This document shows, piece by piece, positions 6,678 to 14,967 of a DNA stretch of 64,000 bases (position 1 is the stretch's first letter; each line of letters opens with the position of its first letter). Both the position numbers and the translations under genes were made by a program. The notes beneath the pieces were generated by a model. The model made no database searches and was not told the origin of the DNA. It saw only the letters and a program-made list of their open reading frames with translations. Origin of the DNA: Hymenobacter mellowenesis (lineage in GTDB: Bacteria > Bacteroidota > Bacteroidia > Cytophagales > Hymenobacteraceae); NCBI RefSeq assembly GCF_030581005.1, contig NZ_JAUQSX010000012.1, positions 62,001 to 126,000 on the forward strand. Reading direction: 5' to 3'.

Positions 6678-7988
6678 TTACGCAACCGCCGGCGCTACGT
6701 CGCAAATCTGGTTAGACCGGGCTCCGGCGCTGTCCGTTTCCCCTGCTTGCCCGTCCCAGATGCGGCGCATAGTCTGGTGCTGGAAGTCCTCGATAATCTT
6801 GGCGTAGATGAGGGTGGTTTGCACCTTCTTATGCCCAAGCACTTTCTGCAGTACCTCCACCGGCATCCCGCGCAACAGGCTTTGCGTGGCAAACGTGTGG
6901 CGGGCCGTGTGCATCGTCACGAGCTCACACTTGGGCACCGCCGCCCGCACGATGCCGCCGCTCTCCGTGCTCACCAGGTCAGCCGCGCCCGTCAGCCCCG
7001 CCAGCTTGGCCACCCGTTTCAGGTACTTGTTCATCACCTGATTCGGATGCACCGGCAGCAGCTTGAGCCGTTCCGGGTCGTTGTACTTGTCCAGAATAGC
7101 CGAAGCCGCCGCCGTGAGGTAGATGCTCACCCCGGCCCGCGTCTTGCTCATCATCAACCGGAGCAGCCGGCCCCCGTCCCATTCGTGCAGGTGCCCCCGG
7201 TGCAGGCCCGACACGTCCGAATACCGCAGCCCGGTATAGCAGCAGAATAGAAAAATGTCCCGCGTGGGCACTAGGTTAGCCGGCAGCATGGTCGTGGCTA
7301 TGCGGTCCAGCTCTGCCGCCGTCAGGTACAGCTTTGGTGTGTCAAACGACTTTATCACCAGCTTACTTATTTCAATCCCTACGGCTACGCCCCGCTCATC
7401 CTGCAGCCACCGCAGAAACGTTTTCAGGTCCTTGATAGCCGTTGCCACCGAGTTAGGAGCCAGCTTTCTTTCCTCGCGCAGATACACCATCAGCCGGTCG
7501 TGCAACGCCATGTTGTACGTCGTTGGGTCCAGCAATACCCCGGCCCACTTCTCAAAGCAGGCCATCCAGTTGCGGGTAACCAGATTGTGGCGCAGCGTTT
7601 CGAACGCATACCCGCGCGCCTTCATTGACCGCCGGTACTCATCATACCAAACCGTCACCGACTCCTGTTTGACAACTGCCACTTCCGGCGCGGGAGCTGG
7701 CCGCAGTGCGGCTTTTAGCCCTTCCAGCGTCGGGGTTTCACCTGCTGCCCGCAGCTTGCGCCACCATGCCAGCGCCTCGGCGGTTAGTCGGGTGAGCAGC
7801 ATGTTAGCTTCCTCTGCCAGCGGATAGGAGGCCCGGAATTTTTGCCGGTCAGCGTTCCAGTCTGCCGGTTTACACTTTTCGCCCGTGGAATGAACGAGGC
7901 GGAGGCCATCAAAGTAGGCCATCAAATACACCGGGCATCGCCCGGCAGCGTCCATCTTCTGGGCGCGAAGCACGAATTTTGTGGTCAT
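6678..7988 (-). CDS. Tyrosine recombinase/integrase, phage integrase family
   Basis: A 436-residue site-specific recombinase. An N-terminal arm-binding-like domain (MTTKFVLRAQKMDAAGRCPVYLMAYFDGLR) is followed by a SAM-like core-binding domain and a C-terminal catalytic domain. Visible catalytic features are the first Arg in CCYTGLRYSDVSGL, a Lys in the SKTRAG beta-hairpin, HTARHTFAT (His-x-x-Arg), LGHKKVQTT (His) and the nucleophile Tyr in TLIYAKI. The ATG at 7988 was chosen because the usual family N-terminus begins here; an upstream in-frame start would add 28 unrelated residues. It lies next to a tRNA-Thr gene with nothing but a terminator between, the classic layout of an element inserted at a tRNA 3' end. 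Confidence 0.93.
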   Translation of the reverse strand: MTTKFVLRAQKMDAAGRCPVYLMAYFDGLRLVHSTGEKCKPADWNADRQKFRASYPLAEEANMLLTRLTAEALAWWRKLRAAGETPTLEGLKAALRPAPAPEVAVVKQESVTVWYDEYRRSMKARGYAFETLRHNLVTRNWMACFEKWAGVLLDPTTYNMALHDRLMVYLREERKLAPNSVATAIKDLKTFLRWLQDERGVAVGIEISKLVIKSFDTPKLYLTAAELDRIATTMLPANLVPTRDIFLFCCYTGLRYSDVSGLHRGHLHEWDGGRLLRLMMSKTRAGVSIYLTAAASAILDKYNDPERLKLLPVHPNQVMNKYLKRVAKLAGLTGAADLVSTESGGIVRAAVPKCELVTMHTARHTFATQSLLRGMPVEVLQKVLGHKKVQTTLIYAKIIEDFQHQTMRRIWDGQAGETDSAGARSNQICDVAPAVA

Positions 7989-8070
7989 AAACCAGGTAGC
8001 GTAATGGGTATCGCTACTCGCGTAGGAAACCCCATGATTCGCGTCGTGGAGAACCGAGACCCCCAGACGC

Positions 8071-8119
8071 AAAAAACCCGGAAAACTGCCTTCACGACGT
8101 GAGAAGCGGTTTTCCGGGT
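8071..8119 (-). terminator. Terminator downstream of tRNA-Thr
   Basis: On the minus strand, ACCCGGAAAACC pairs with the complementary arm 20 bases later (11 perfect bp) and is followed by six T. It lies between the tRNA and the integrase gene. Confidence 0.75.
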
Positions 8120-8139
8120 GCTCCGGTTACTATAATCTG

Positions 8140-8212
8140 AGCCGATTATTGGACTCGAACCAACGACCTGCTCATTACGAATGAGCTGCTCTACCAACTG
8201 AGCTAAATCGGC
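8140..8212 (-). tRNA. tRNA-Thr (anticodon CGU)
   Basis: The minus strand folds as a full cloverleaf: acceptor GCCGATT/AATCGGC, D-stem GCTC/GAGC with AGTTGGTAGA loop, anticodon stem GCTCA/TGAGC with loop TTCGTAA (anticodon CGT, reading ACG), and T-arm with TTCGAGT. CCA is not encoded. It has its own promoter (8245-8276) and terminator (8071-8119). The 3' end faces the integrase, so it is the likely attachment site. Confidence 0.95.
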
Positions 8213-8244
8213 TTGTTTCCTGCCAACGGTTTTGGAAGGGGCTG

Positions 8245-8276
8245 CAAAGATAGGCACAGCGCTGGAAGTGGCGCAA
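8245..8276 (-). promoter_or_regulatory. Promoter of tRNA-Thr
   Basis: On the minus strand TTG (8274-8276) is followed 21 bases later by TATCTTTG (8245-8252), a full match to the Bacteroidota TTG/TAnnTTTG promoter, 32 bases before the tRNA 5' end. Confidence 0.7.
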
Positions 8277-8348
8277 CCGTCGGGCCAGAAAAATTTAGTA
8301 ACCCCGTCCCGGCTGCCGCGTTTGAAAAGCAACCCCTATCCGCTGCTT

Positions 8349-8786
8349 ATGAAACTGCTGCCCTCCCTCGCCGCCGGCTTTGCCGGGGCCCTGGCCCTCA
8401 CCGCCCTCCACGAAACCGTGCGCCGCCTTCGCCCCGAAGACGCCCCCCGCATGGACGTGCTGGGCATGCGCGGCCTGCGCAAGCTGCTAGGCAAAGCCGA
8501 CGCCCCGCAACCCGACAGCGACACCCTCTTCAACCTGACCATGGCCGGTGATATACTCAGCAATGGCCTCTACTACACGCTGGTGGGAAGTGGCAAGCAC
8601 GCCGTGCATCGCGGCTTGCTGCTGGGCGTGGCGGCCGGCGTGGGCGGCGTGGTGCTGCCCGGCCCGCTGGGCCTGGGCGAAGGCCCCAGCAACCGCACAC
8701 CCCAAACCCAGGCCATGACGGTGGCCTGGTACACAGCCGGCGGGCTGGTGGCGGGCGCCTTGGCCCGGGCGCTGCGGAAACGTTAG
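8349..8786 (+). CDS. Hypothetical membrane protein, 145 aa
   Basis: A 145-residue protein with an N-terminal hydrophobic stretch (LLPSLAAGFAGALALTAL), a second hydrophobic segment (GLLLGVAAGVGGVVLPGPLGL) and a third (TVAWYTAGGLVAGALARAL) ending in a basic tail, suggesting a small inner-membrane protein. The ATG at 8349 was chosen because an upstream in-frame start would lie in the tRNA promoter and gives a non-hydrophobic leader. No catalytic motif is recognised. It is the first chromosomal gene to the right of the tRNA. Confidence 0.75.
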   Translation: MKLLPSLAAGFAGALALTALHETVRRLRPEDAPRMDVLGMRGLRKLLGKADAPQPDSDTLFNLTMAGDILSNGLYYTLVGSGKHAVHRGLLLGVAAGVGGVVLPGPLGLGEGPSNRTPQTQAMTVAWYTAGGLVAGALARALRKR

Positions 8787-8847
8787 GCGCGGCCTTGGCG
8801 TTGGCGTGAAGTAAAGGCGGCGTTCACTCGTCAGCCCATGCCGACCG

Positions 8848-8855
8848 TACTTTTG
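8848..8855 (+). promoter_or_regulatory. -7 box before the DUF4834 gene
   Basis: TACTTTTG matches TAnnTTTG and lies 26 bases before the chosen ATG at 8882. It makes the GTG at 8855 unlikely as a start codon. Confidence 0.5.
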
Positions 8856-8881
8856 TGACGGCACTCACTCCGATGGATTCT

Positions 8882-9142
8882 ATGAAATTCTGGCTCATTT
8901 TCATTCTGATTTTTTTCGCGGTTCGCTACCTGCTGCCCATCGTGCTGCGGCTGGCGCTAGGCAGCTTCGTGCGCAAGCAAATGCGCAACGGCGGCTTCGT
9001 AGTGCCACCGCAGGCGCAGCCGGGGCCACCGCCCGCGCCCGGCCAAGTGCGCGTCGATTACGTGCCACCCGTGGCCCGGGCCACCGAGAAGCCTCACGAT
9101 TTTAAAGGCGGCGAGTATGTTGATTTTGAGGAGGTGAAGTAG
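8882..9142 (+). CDS. DUF4834-like small membrane protein
   Basis: An 86-residue protein with one N-terminal transmembrane segment (MKFWLIFILIFFAVRYLLPIVLRLALG), then FVRKQM, a proline-rich linker (about residues 45-60) and an acidic tail (GGEYVDFEEVK). The layout matches the DUF4834 family of Bacteroidota. Alternative in-frame starts at 8873 and GTG 8855 exist; 8882 matches the family N-terminus and the promoter position. Function unknown; likely anchored in the inner membrane with the tail in the cytoplasm. Confidence 0.75.
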   Translation: MKFWLIFILIFFAVRYLLPIVLRLALGSFVRKQMRNGGFVVPPQAQPGPPPAPGQVRVDYVPPVARATEKPHDFKGGEYVDFEEVK

Positions 9143-9177
9143 ACGCAGTTCGCTAGAAAAATAGCGTTCAATAACAT

Positions 9178-9279
9178 CGGTCATGCTGAGCGCAGCCGAA
9201 GCATCTCTACCGCGCAACTAATCCAATCGAGAGGATTTACTGCTGTGTAGAGATGCTTCGGCTGCGCCCAGCATGACCG
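9178..9279. repeat. Inverted repeat, CTGAGCGCAGCCGAAGCATCTC family
   Basis: Two arms of about 33 bases (CGGTCATGCTGAGCGCAGCC and onward, with its complement) flank a 36-base spacer containing AATCCAATC. There is no ORF. Relatives with the same arm core lie at 47179-47291, 53628-53748 and 57402-57506. Confidence 0.85.
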
Positions 9280-9370
9280 TTTTTCATTTGGCCTTTTCCC
9301 AGGTTTAGAACCTTCGCGGGGTTCTGCTGTACCTTCGGGCACGTTTTTGTGTTCCTTCTAATTTGCCCTG

Positions 9371-11956
9371 ATGGCTGCTGTTGTTTCTGCTTCTTCTGTT
9401 TCGTCCGCGCCGTGGTGGCAGCGGGCCTTGCCGCACGTGCTGGCGGTGATGTTTTTCGCCCTGCTGGCCTGTGTGTATTTCTCGCCCATCATGTTCGATG
9501 GCAAGACGTTGGCCCAGCACGACATTACCCAGTTTCAGGGCGGCGCCCACGAGGCCCAGCAGTACGCCAAGGCCATGGGCAAGGAGGCGTTGTGGACCAA
9601 TTCCATGTTTTCGGGCATGCCCACCTACTTGGTCAGCCTGCACTTTCCGGGCGACTGGTCGGGCTACCTGCAGAAGGTGCTGACGCTGGGGCTGCCCTCG
9701 GTGGTGGCCAATCTGTTTCTGGCGCTGCTCTGCGGCTACATTCTGCTGGTGGCGCTGGGCGTGCGGCCGCTGGTGGCCGTGGCGGGCGCCGTGGCTCTCG
9801 GCTTTTCGAGCTACAACCTCGCCATTCTGGCCGCTGGCCACAACACCAAGAGCCTGGCCTTGGCCTACGCGCCGCTGGTGCTGGGCGGCATTCTGGTCAC
9901 GTATCGGCGCGATAAGTGGCTGGGCGCCGCGCTGTTTGCCGTGGCCCTCACGCTGAACATCCACGTCAACCACCTGCAAATCACCTACTACCTGCTGCTG
10001 CTGGTAGCTATTTTCGCCGTTATCGAGCTGATATCGGCGGCGCGTAGTGGGCGCTTGCCCGATTTCCTGAAGCGCACGGCGCTGCTCGGGCTGGGTGCCG
10101 CGCTGGCGGTGGGCGTCAGCTTCGGCCGTCTCTACACCACGGCCGAGTACAGCAAATACAGCAACCGCGGCCCCAGCGAGCTGAAAACGGCGGCCCCGGC
10201 GGCGCCCGGCGAGGCCCCCGCCCCCAAAACCGAAGACGAAGGCTCGGGCGTCGACCGCGACTACGCCTTCCAGTACAGCTACGGCGTGGGCGAAACCATT
10301 ACCCTGCTGATTCCTAACTTCTACGGCGGCGCCAGCGCCATGCCGCTCAGCACCGACTCGAACCTGGGCCGCGCTGGCCTGCCCACAGAGTATCTGGGTT
10401 CGATGCCGACCTACTGGGGGCAGCAGACCTACACGGCCGGCCCGGTGTACATGGGCGCGGTGGTATGCTTCCTGTTTATTCTGGGGTTGTTTGTGGTGGA
10501 GAAGCGCACGCGCTATTGGCTGCTAGCCGGTACTATCCTGTCGATTCTACTAGCTTGGGGCAAGAACTTTGAAACCTTCAACTACCTGATTTTCGACCTG
10601 CTGCCCGGCTACAACAAGTTCCGGGCCGTGAGCATGGCCCTCGTCATCGCGCAGCTCGCCATTCCCATTCTAGGCGCGCTGGCCCTGAGCCGCGTGTTCC
10701 GGGCCCGCGCCATGGTGGCGCCGGCCGCGCCGGTGCTGCCGGGTACTGCGCCGGTTTTGGCGCCTGAAGCAGTGGCCCTGCTTCCCAAGGTGCTGTATGC
10801 AGGCGCCATCACGGCGGGCATCTGCATACTGGCGTATCTGGCCAGCTTCTCGTTCGATTTCGCGGCGCCTATTGATGGCGACCTCACCAAGCAGGGCTTC
10901 ACGCCGCAACTGCTGGCCGCCCTGCGCGCCGACCGCGCCGACCTGCTCCGCAACGACGTGTGGCGCGGGCTGCTCTTTATCGGGGCGGCGCTGGGCGTGC
11001 TGTACTTCTACCTCAAAGGCAAGCTGGCGATGATGCCGGCCGCGCTGGTGATGGTGGCCCTGGTGCTGCTCGACCTGTGGGGCGTGGACAAGCGCTACCT
11101 CGGCGAGAATAAATTCCAGCGCGAAACCATTGCTGAGGAATTCCAGCCCACCCCGGCCGACCAGCAGATTCTGCGCGACAACGACCTGAGCTACCGCGTG
11201 CTCAACCTGAGCAACCCTTTCAACGAAGCCCAGACCTCGTTCTTCCACAAAAGCATCGGGGGCTACCACGGCGCCAAGCTGCGCCGCTACCAGGATTTGA
11301 TTGAGCGCCAGATTTCGCCGCAGATGCAGCAGATTTTCGCCCAAAGCAAGCCCGATGCGGCGCCGGTGCTCAACATGCTGAACACCCGCTACCTCATTGC
11401 GCCGGCCTCCGAGAAGCAGCCGCAGCAGGTGATTCTGAACCCCGGCGCGCTGGGCAACGCCTGGTTTGTGAGCACCATCCGGCCCGTGAAAACGGCCGAC
11501 GAGGAAATGGCCGCCCTCACCACCCTGAACCCCGGCGTGGAAGCGGCCGTGGACGTAAGCAAATTCCCGGAGCTGAAAAGCACCTCTTTCGAAGCCGCCG
11601 GCTCCACCATCGCCCTCACCAACTACAGCCCCGACGAGCTGAAATACCGCTACAACGCCACCCACGCCGGTGTAGTGGTGTTCTCGGAAGTGTATTATGC
11701 CGACGGCTGGCAGGCCTACATCGACGGCAAGCCGGCCCCGCATTTCCGCGCCGACTACGTGTTGCGCGCCATGCAGGTGCCCGCCGGCGCCCACACCATC
11801 GACTTCAAGTTTGAGCCCAAGTCCTACGCCGTGGGCAATGCCGTGTCGCTGGCCAGCAGCATTGCGCTGCTGCTGGCGCTGGTGGGCGCGGGCGTGTACG
11901 TGGCCCGCCGCAAAACCGACCCGGCCGACCGGACCGACGTAGCGCCCATTGCCTAA
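9371..11956 (+). CDS. YfhO family membrane protein
   Basis: An 861-residue polytopic membrane protein. Near the N-terminus it has YFSPIMFDGKTLAQHD and SGMPTY, typical of YfhO proteins, followed by about ten hydrophobic helices (including LGLPSVVANLFLALLCGYILLVAL and ILLAWGKNFETFNYLIFDLLPGYNKFRAVSMAL). A long periplasmic domain (about residues 590-820) precedes a last helix near residue 835. YfhO proteins are related to GT-C glycosyltransferases and act on lipid-linked or cell-wall glycans. Substrate is not evident. It is a single transcription unit closed by the terminator at 11983-12018. Confidence 0.9.
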   Translation: MAAVVSASSVSSAPWWQRALPHVLAVMFFALLACVYFSPIMFDGKTLAQHDITQFQGGAHEAQQYAKAMGKEALWTNSMFSGMPTYLVSLHFPGDWSGYLQKVLTLGLPSVVANLFLALLCGYILLVALGVRPLVAVAGAVALGFSSYNLAILAAGHNTKSLALAYAPLVLGGILVTYRRDKWLGAALFAVALTLNIHVNHLQITYYLLLLVAIFAVIELISAARSGRLPDFLKRTALLGLGAALAVGVSFGRLYTTAEYSKYSNRGPSELKTAAPAAPGEAPAPKTEDEGSGVDRDYAFQYSYGVGETITLLIPNFYGGASAMPLSTDSNLGRAGLPTEYLGSMPTYWGQQTYTAGPVYMGAVVCFLFILGLFVVEKRTRYWLLAGTILSILLAWGKNFETFNYLIFDLLPGYNKFRAVSMALVIAQLAIPILGALALSRVFRARAMVAPAAPVLPGTAPVLAPEAVALLPKVLYAGAITAGICILAYLASFSFDFAAPIDGDLTKQGFTPQLLAALRADRADLLRNDVWRGLLFIGAALGVLYFYLKGKLAMMPAALVMVALVLLDLWGVDKRYLGENKFQRETIAEEFQPTPADQQILRDNDLSYRVLNLSNPFNEAQTSFFHKSIGGYHGAKLRRYQDLIERQISPQMQQIFAQSKPDAAPVLNMLNTRYLIAPASEKQPQQVILNPGALGNAWFVSTIRPVKTADEEMAALTTLNPGVEAAVDVSKFPELKSTSFEAAGSTIALTNYSPDELKYRYNATHAGVVVFSEVYYADGWQAYIDGKPAPHFRADYVLRAMQVPAGAHTIDFKFEPKSYAVGNAVSLASSIALLLALVGAGVYVARRKTDPADRTDVAPIA

Positions 11957-11982
11957 CGGCTTTCGCGCATTGGTACCTGTTG

Positions 11983-12018
11983 AAAAGGCCGGGCAAATGA
12001 GCCCGGCCTTTTTTATTT
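11983..12018 (+). terminator. Terminator after the YfhO gene
   Basis: AAAGGCCGGGC and GCCCGGCCTTT flank a 6-base loop and are followed by T-rich sequence, 27 bases after the stop codon. Confidence 0.85.
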
Positions 12019-12039
12019 TGACACCATGAAAAGCCGCGC

Positions 12040-12957
12040 ATGAACGAGCTTTTGCAGGAAATCAACGACCCCGTTGCCGCCGCCCGGGGCGTGCGGCTGC
12101 TGCTGTGGCGCGACGACCTGGCGCACCCCGACCTGCCTGGCAACAAGGCCCGTAAGCTCAAATACAACTTATTGGCCGCGCAGGAGCAGGGCCACCGCAC
12201 GCTGCTCACCTTTGGCGGCGCCTACTCCAACCACCTGGCGGCGGTGGCCACGGCGGGCCGGCTGCTGGGCTTTGGCACCATTGGCCTGGTGCGGGGCGAC
12301 GCGCCCCCGGCCGGCGCCGCGCTCAACCCCACGCTAACCCAGGCCGCCGCCGATGGCATGGCCCTGCACTACCTCGACCGTAGCCGCTACCGCCGCCGGG
12401 CCGAGCCCGAATTTTTGGCCGAAATGCAGATGCGCTTCGGGCCAGCGTATGTATTGCCCGAAGGCGGCACTAACGCCCTGGTCCTGCCCGGCTGCGCCGA
12501 GCTGGTGAGTGAAATTCGGGCCGAAACGGCGTTTGATGCGCTGGCCGTGGCGGTGGGCACGGGTGGCACGCTGGCCGGCCTGCTCACTGGCTTGCGCGGC
12601 CCGGAACAGGCCATCGGCGTGGCCGCGCTGAAGAATGGCGGTTTCCTGCGAGGAGAAGTTGATGCGCTGACGCAGCAGGACACTGGTGAAACCTTTCGCA
12701 ATTATTCGCTGCACACCGATTACCATTTCGGCGGCTACGCGAAATATTCGGCTGACTTGCTGGCCTTCATCCAGCAGTTTCGGCAGCGGCACGGGGTGCT
12801 GCTGGACCCCATCTACACCAGTAAAATGCTTTTCGGCGTGCTGGATTTGATTCAGCAGGGACATTTCGCACCGGGCAGCACGGTGGTGGCCATTCACACC
12901 GGCGGGCAGCAGGCCTGGGCGGGCTGGCAGCAGCGGTTTGGAAGTTTGGGCAGATGA
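12040..12957 (+). CDS. PLP-dependent ACC deaminase/D-cysteine desulfhydrase family protein
   Basis: A 305-residue fold-type II PLP enzyme. LPGNKARKLKYNL contains the PLP-binding lysine, TFGGAYSNHLAAVA is the phosphate or substrate loop, PEGGTNA and AVGTGGTLAGL complete the cofactor site. Family members open 1-aminocyclopropane-1-carboxylate to 2-oxobutyrate and ammonia, or remove sulfide from D-cysteine. In Bacteroidota the D-cysteine activity is more common, but specificity cannot be read here. The ATG at 12040 is used because an earlier ATG (12027) runs into a stop after five codons. Confidence 0.9.
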   Translation: MNELLQEINDPVAAARGVRLLLWRDDLAHPDLPGNKARKLKYNLLAAQEQGHRTLLTFGGAYSNHLAAVATAGRLLGFGTIGLVRGDAPPAGAALNPTLTQAAADGMALHYLDRSRYRRRAEPEFLAEMQMRFGPAYVLPEGGTNALVLPGCAELVSEIRAETAFDALAVAVGTGGTLAGLLTGLRGPEQAIGVAALKNGGFLRGEVDALTQQDTGETFRNYSLHTDYHFGGYAKYSADLLAFIQQFRQRHGVLLDPIYTSKMLFGVLDLIQQGHFAPGSTVVAIHTGGQQAWAGWQQRFGSLGR

Positions 12958-12967
12958 GGAATGAAAA

Positions 12968-13084
12968 CAGAACGTCATGTCGAGCTTGCCGAGACATCTC
13001 GCGTGGCATAGTAACTCAATCGTGAAAACGGATTTGATTGCTTCGGCACGCGAGATATTTCGGCAGGCTCGACATGACGTTCTG
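12968..13084. repeat. Inverted repeat, GTCGAGCTTGCCGAGACATCTCGCG variant
   Basis: Two 38-base arms (left begins CAGAACGTCATGTCGAGC, right ends GACATGACGTTCTG) flank about 40 bases. It lies between two convergent genes, and GATGAGGAATG-type pieces of another repeat flank it on both sides, suggesting insertion of one repeat into another. Confidence 0.85.
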
Positions 13085-13088
13085 CTCC

Positions 13089-14252
13089 TCATCCCTCATT
13101 CCTCCCAAAGCGTAACTCCAGCTCCAGCGCGGCCAGCACGAACACGGCCGGCAGTACCGGCGCCAGGAAGCGCACGTCCCAGTCATCGACGGTGAGCATG
13201 ATGATGGCCGTTTGGAGCAGAAAAATGGCCGCCAGAAAGATGCGCGCCGGCCGCCAGACGGCTCCGCGCCGCCACGCCCCCCGCGCTGCCAGCCAGTAGG
13301 CGGGCCACAGTATCAGCACGCCTAGCGCACGGTGCGCCAGCGAGTAATGCGGCTTGAGGTAGCTCACGAAGACAAATAGCTTGCCTAGCATCAGCCGGCT
13401 CAGGTACAGTGGATTGTGCGCGGCGAAGTAGGCCACGCGCATAGCCGGGCCGGTGCCGGGCGGGGGCATGCTGAGGGGCGCGGCCTGATGCACGGCCCAC
13501 AGCTGCGAGCGGAAAATCAGCTCGCCGCGCTGGTAGGTATCCATCAGGTAGTAGGTGGCGAGCTGGTGGTTGAGGGCCGCCCACAACAGCGGCGCCAGCA
13601 GCACCAGACCCAGTAGCGCCGCGCGCCACGGCCGGCGGCTGGGCAAGCGGCGCAGGGAATCGAGGCCCGCCAGCGCGGCGACCAGCGCCACCAGGAAGCC
13701 ATTGGGCCGGGCCAGGGCCGTGAGCAGCAGCAGCAGCCCAAAGGCCAGCCACTGGCGCGGCCCGGCCGCCCGCAGCCGCGTGAACGCCCCAAACGACAAG
13801 GCCACCAGGCTGATAAACAACGACTCGGTGAGCAGGAAAACGTTGAACTGCTGGATGTCGGGCCAGGCGATGAAGAAGAACGTGGCCAGCACGGCGGCGG
13901 CGCGGCGGCCCCGGGCCAGGCGCCGCGTGCCTTGGTATATGGCCCGCGTGGCCAGGGCCGACACGGCCATTTGGCCAGCCACAATGCCCCACCAGCCCAA
14001 CCCCAGCCAGAGCCACAGGCTCTGAAAAAGTGGGTAGAGCACGTAGCGCAGGTTGTGGCCGGGCTCGAAGTAAAACCGCTCGGCAATGCCGGCGGCGTAG
14101 GCCAGGTAGCGCCCGCTGTCGTTGGCAAAGTGGGGGCCGTGAAACTTGCGCAAATACACCAGCTGCACCAGCACCCACAGCCCCGCCAGCAGCGCCCGGT
14201 GGTGCGGCCCCAGGCGGCGGCCCAGCCAATGAAAAAACGAAAACACGCGCAT
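13089..14252 (-). CDS. Membrane glycosyltransferase-like protein (GT-C/GT39-type)
   Basis: A 387-residue protein with about nine to ten transmembrane helices. The first loop contains FANDSGRYLAYAAGIAERF, where the Asp lies at the position of the catalytic acidic residue in GT-C enzymes, and the downstream LTESLFISLVAL and ARPNGFLVAL segments match the GT39/ArnT-like pattern. Such proteins transfer sugars from polyprenyl phosphate at the periplasmic face. Acceptor unknown. ATG 14252 was chosen over an in-frame TTG three codons earlier. It is convergent with the deaminase gene across an inverted repeat and divergent from the DUF4230 gene. Confidence 0.8.
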   Translation of the reverse strand: MRVFSFFHWLGRRLGPHHRALLAGLWVLVQLVYLRKFHGPHFANDSGRYLAYAAGIAERFYFEPGHNLRYVLYPLFQSLWLWLGLGWWGIVAGQMAVSALATRAIYQGTRRLARGRRAAAVLATFFFIAWPDIQQFNVFLLTESLFISLVALSFGAFTRLRAAGPRQWLAFGLLLLLTALARPNGFLVALVAALAGLDSLRRLPSRRPWRAALLGLVLLAPLLWAALNHQLATYYLMDTYQRGELIFRSQLWAVHQAAPLSMPPPGTGPAMRVAYFAAHNPLYLSRLMLGKLFVFVSYLKPHYSLAHRALGVLILWPAYWLAARGAWRRGAVWRPARIFLAAIFLLQTAIIMLTVDDWDVRFLAPVLPAVFVLAALELELRFGRNEG

Positions 14253-14315
14253 TGCCCGCAAAGCTAGCCCGCCGCCCCGCCCAACGCGACCGTGCCGGGG
14301 CCGTACTTACCCTAT

Positions 14316-14951
14316 ATGAATCTCATCCGACTTGTTCGCCGCCTCCTGCCGCTGCTGTTTCTGGTGGGGCTGGGCTGGTTTCTCTGGAAAAAAGTAGGCA
14401 CCACGCTCGCCGGCCTCAATCCGCTGGCCGACACCGAACCGCGCGTCACGGTCACGCACAACACGGTGCTCACGCAGGTGGAAGCGCTGGGCCGGCTGGA
14501 GCTGGTGCGCTACCGCTTCAAAGACGTGGTGGAGTACCGGCGCCGTACCTACCGGTTTTTGCCCGAGTCGAAGGTGGCGCTGGTGGTGGGCGGCGAGGCC
14601 GTGGGCTGCATCGACCTGCGCAAGCTGAAACCGCAGGACGTGGTGCTCGAAGGCGATTCCATCGTCCGCGTGTCATTACCCCCGCCGGAGCTGTGCTCCT
14701 TCCAGATTAACCACAATCAAAGCCGCGTTTTCAACACCGAAAACGGCTTTTTCAAAGATGCCGAGCTGGTGGACGAAGGCTACAAATACGCCGAAGCCCA
14801 GGTGCGCAACGCCGCCCTGCAGTCGGGCATTCTGGCCGAAACCCAGCGCAACGCCGAGCAGATTCTCGTGCCCATGCTGCGCACCCTCACCGGCCGCCGC
14901 GTGATACTCGGGCAGCAGATGACGTTGCCGAAGACCGGACCGAAGCAGTAA
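14316..14951 (+). CDS. DUF4230 domain-containing protein
   Basis: A 211-residue protein with an N-terminal membrane anchor (LLPLLFLVGLGWFLWKKV, about residues 8-26) and a DUF4230 domain: THNTVLTQVEALGRLELVRYRFKDVVEY, then LVVGGEAVGCIDLRKL and SLPPPELCSF. The C-terminal helix with RNAEQILVPMLRTLTGRRV is typical of the family. Function unknown; probably a periplasm-facing anchored protein. ATG 14316 was preferred over an upstream alternative start because it directly precedes the hydrophobic anchor. The next gene follows after 16 bases. Confidence 0.85.
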   Translation: MNLIRLVRRLLPLLFLVGLGWFLWKKVGTTLAGLNPLADTEPRVTVTHNTVLTQVEALGRLELVRYRFKDVVEYRRRTYRFLPESKVALVVGGEAVGCIDLRKLKPQDVVLEGDSIVRVSLPPPELCSFQINHNQSRVFNTENGFFKDAELVDEGYKYAEAQVRNAALQSGILAETQRNAEQILVPMLRTLTGRRVILGQQMTLPKTGPKQ

Positions 14952-14967
14952 TTTTTCAGTAGCAGCC

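Noticed and set aside
6645..7827. Plus-strand ORFs of 201 and 190 aa
   Set aside because: They lie antisense to the integrase gene and have the R/H/P-rich composition typical of shadow frames in high-GC DNA.
1..8139. Direct repeat of the tRNA-Thr 3' end as a second attachment site
   Set aside because: Looking by eye for the tRNA-end sequence to the left of the integrase gave no match within the window; the distal end is probably outside.
8213..8864. ORFs on both strands around the tRNA and the 145-aa membrane protein
   Set aside because: They overlap the better supported frame and have arginine/proline-rich translations.
13183..14229. 348-aa minus-strand ORF
   Set aside because: It is a shifted frame of the membrane glycosyltransferase; the translation is A/G/P-rich without hydrophobic helices.
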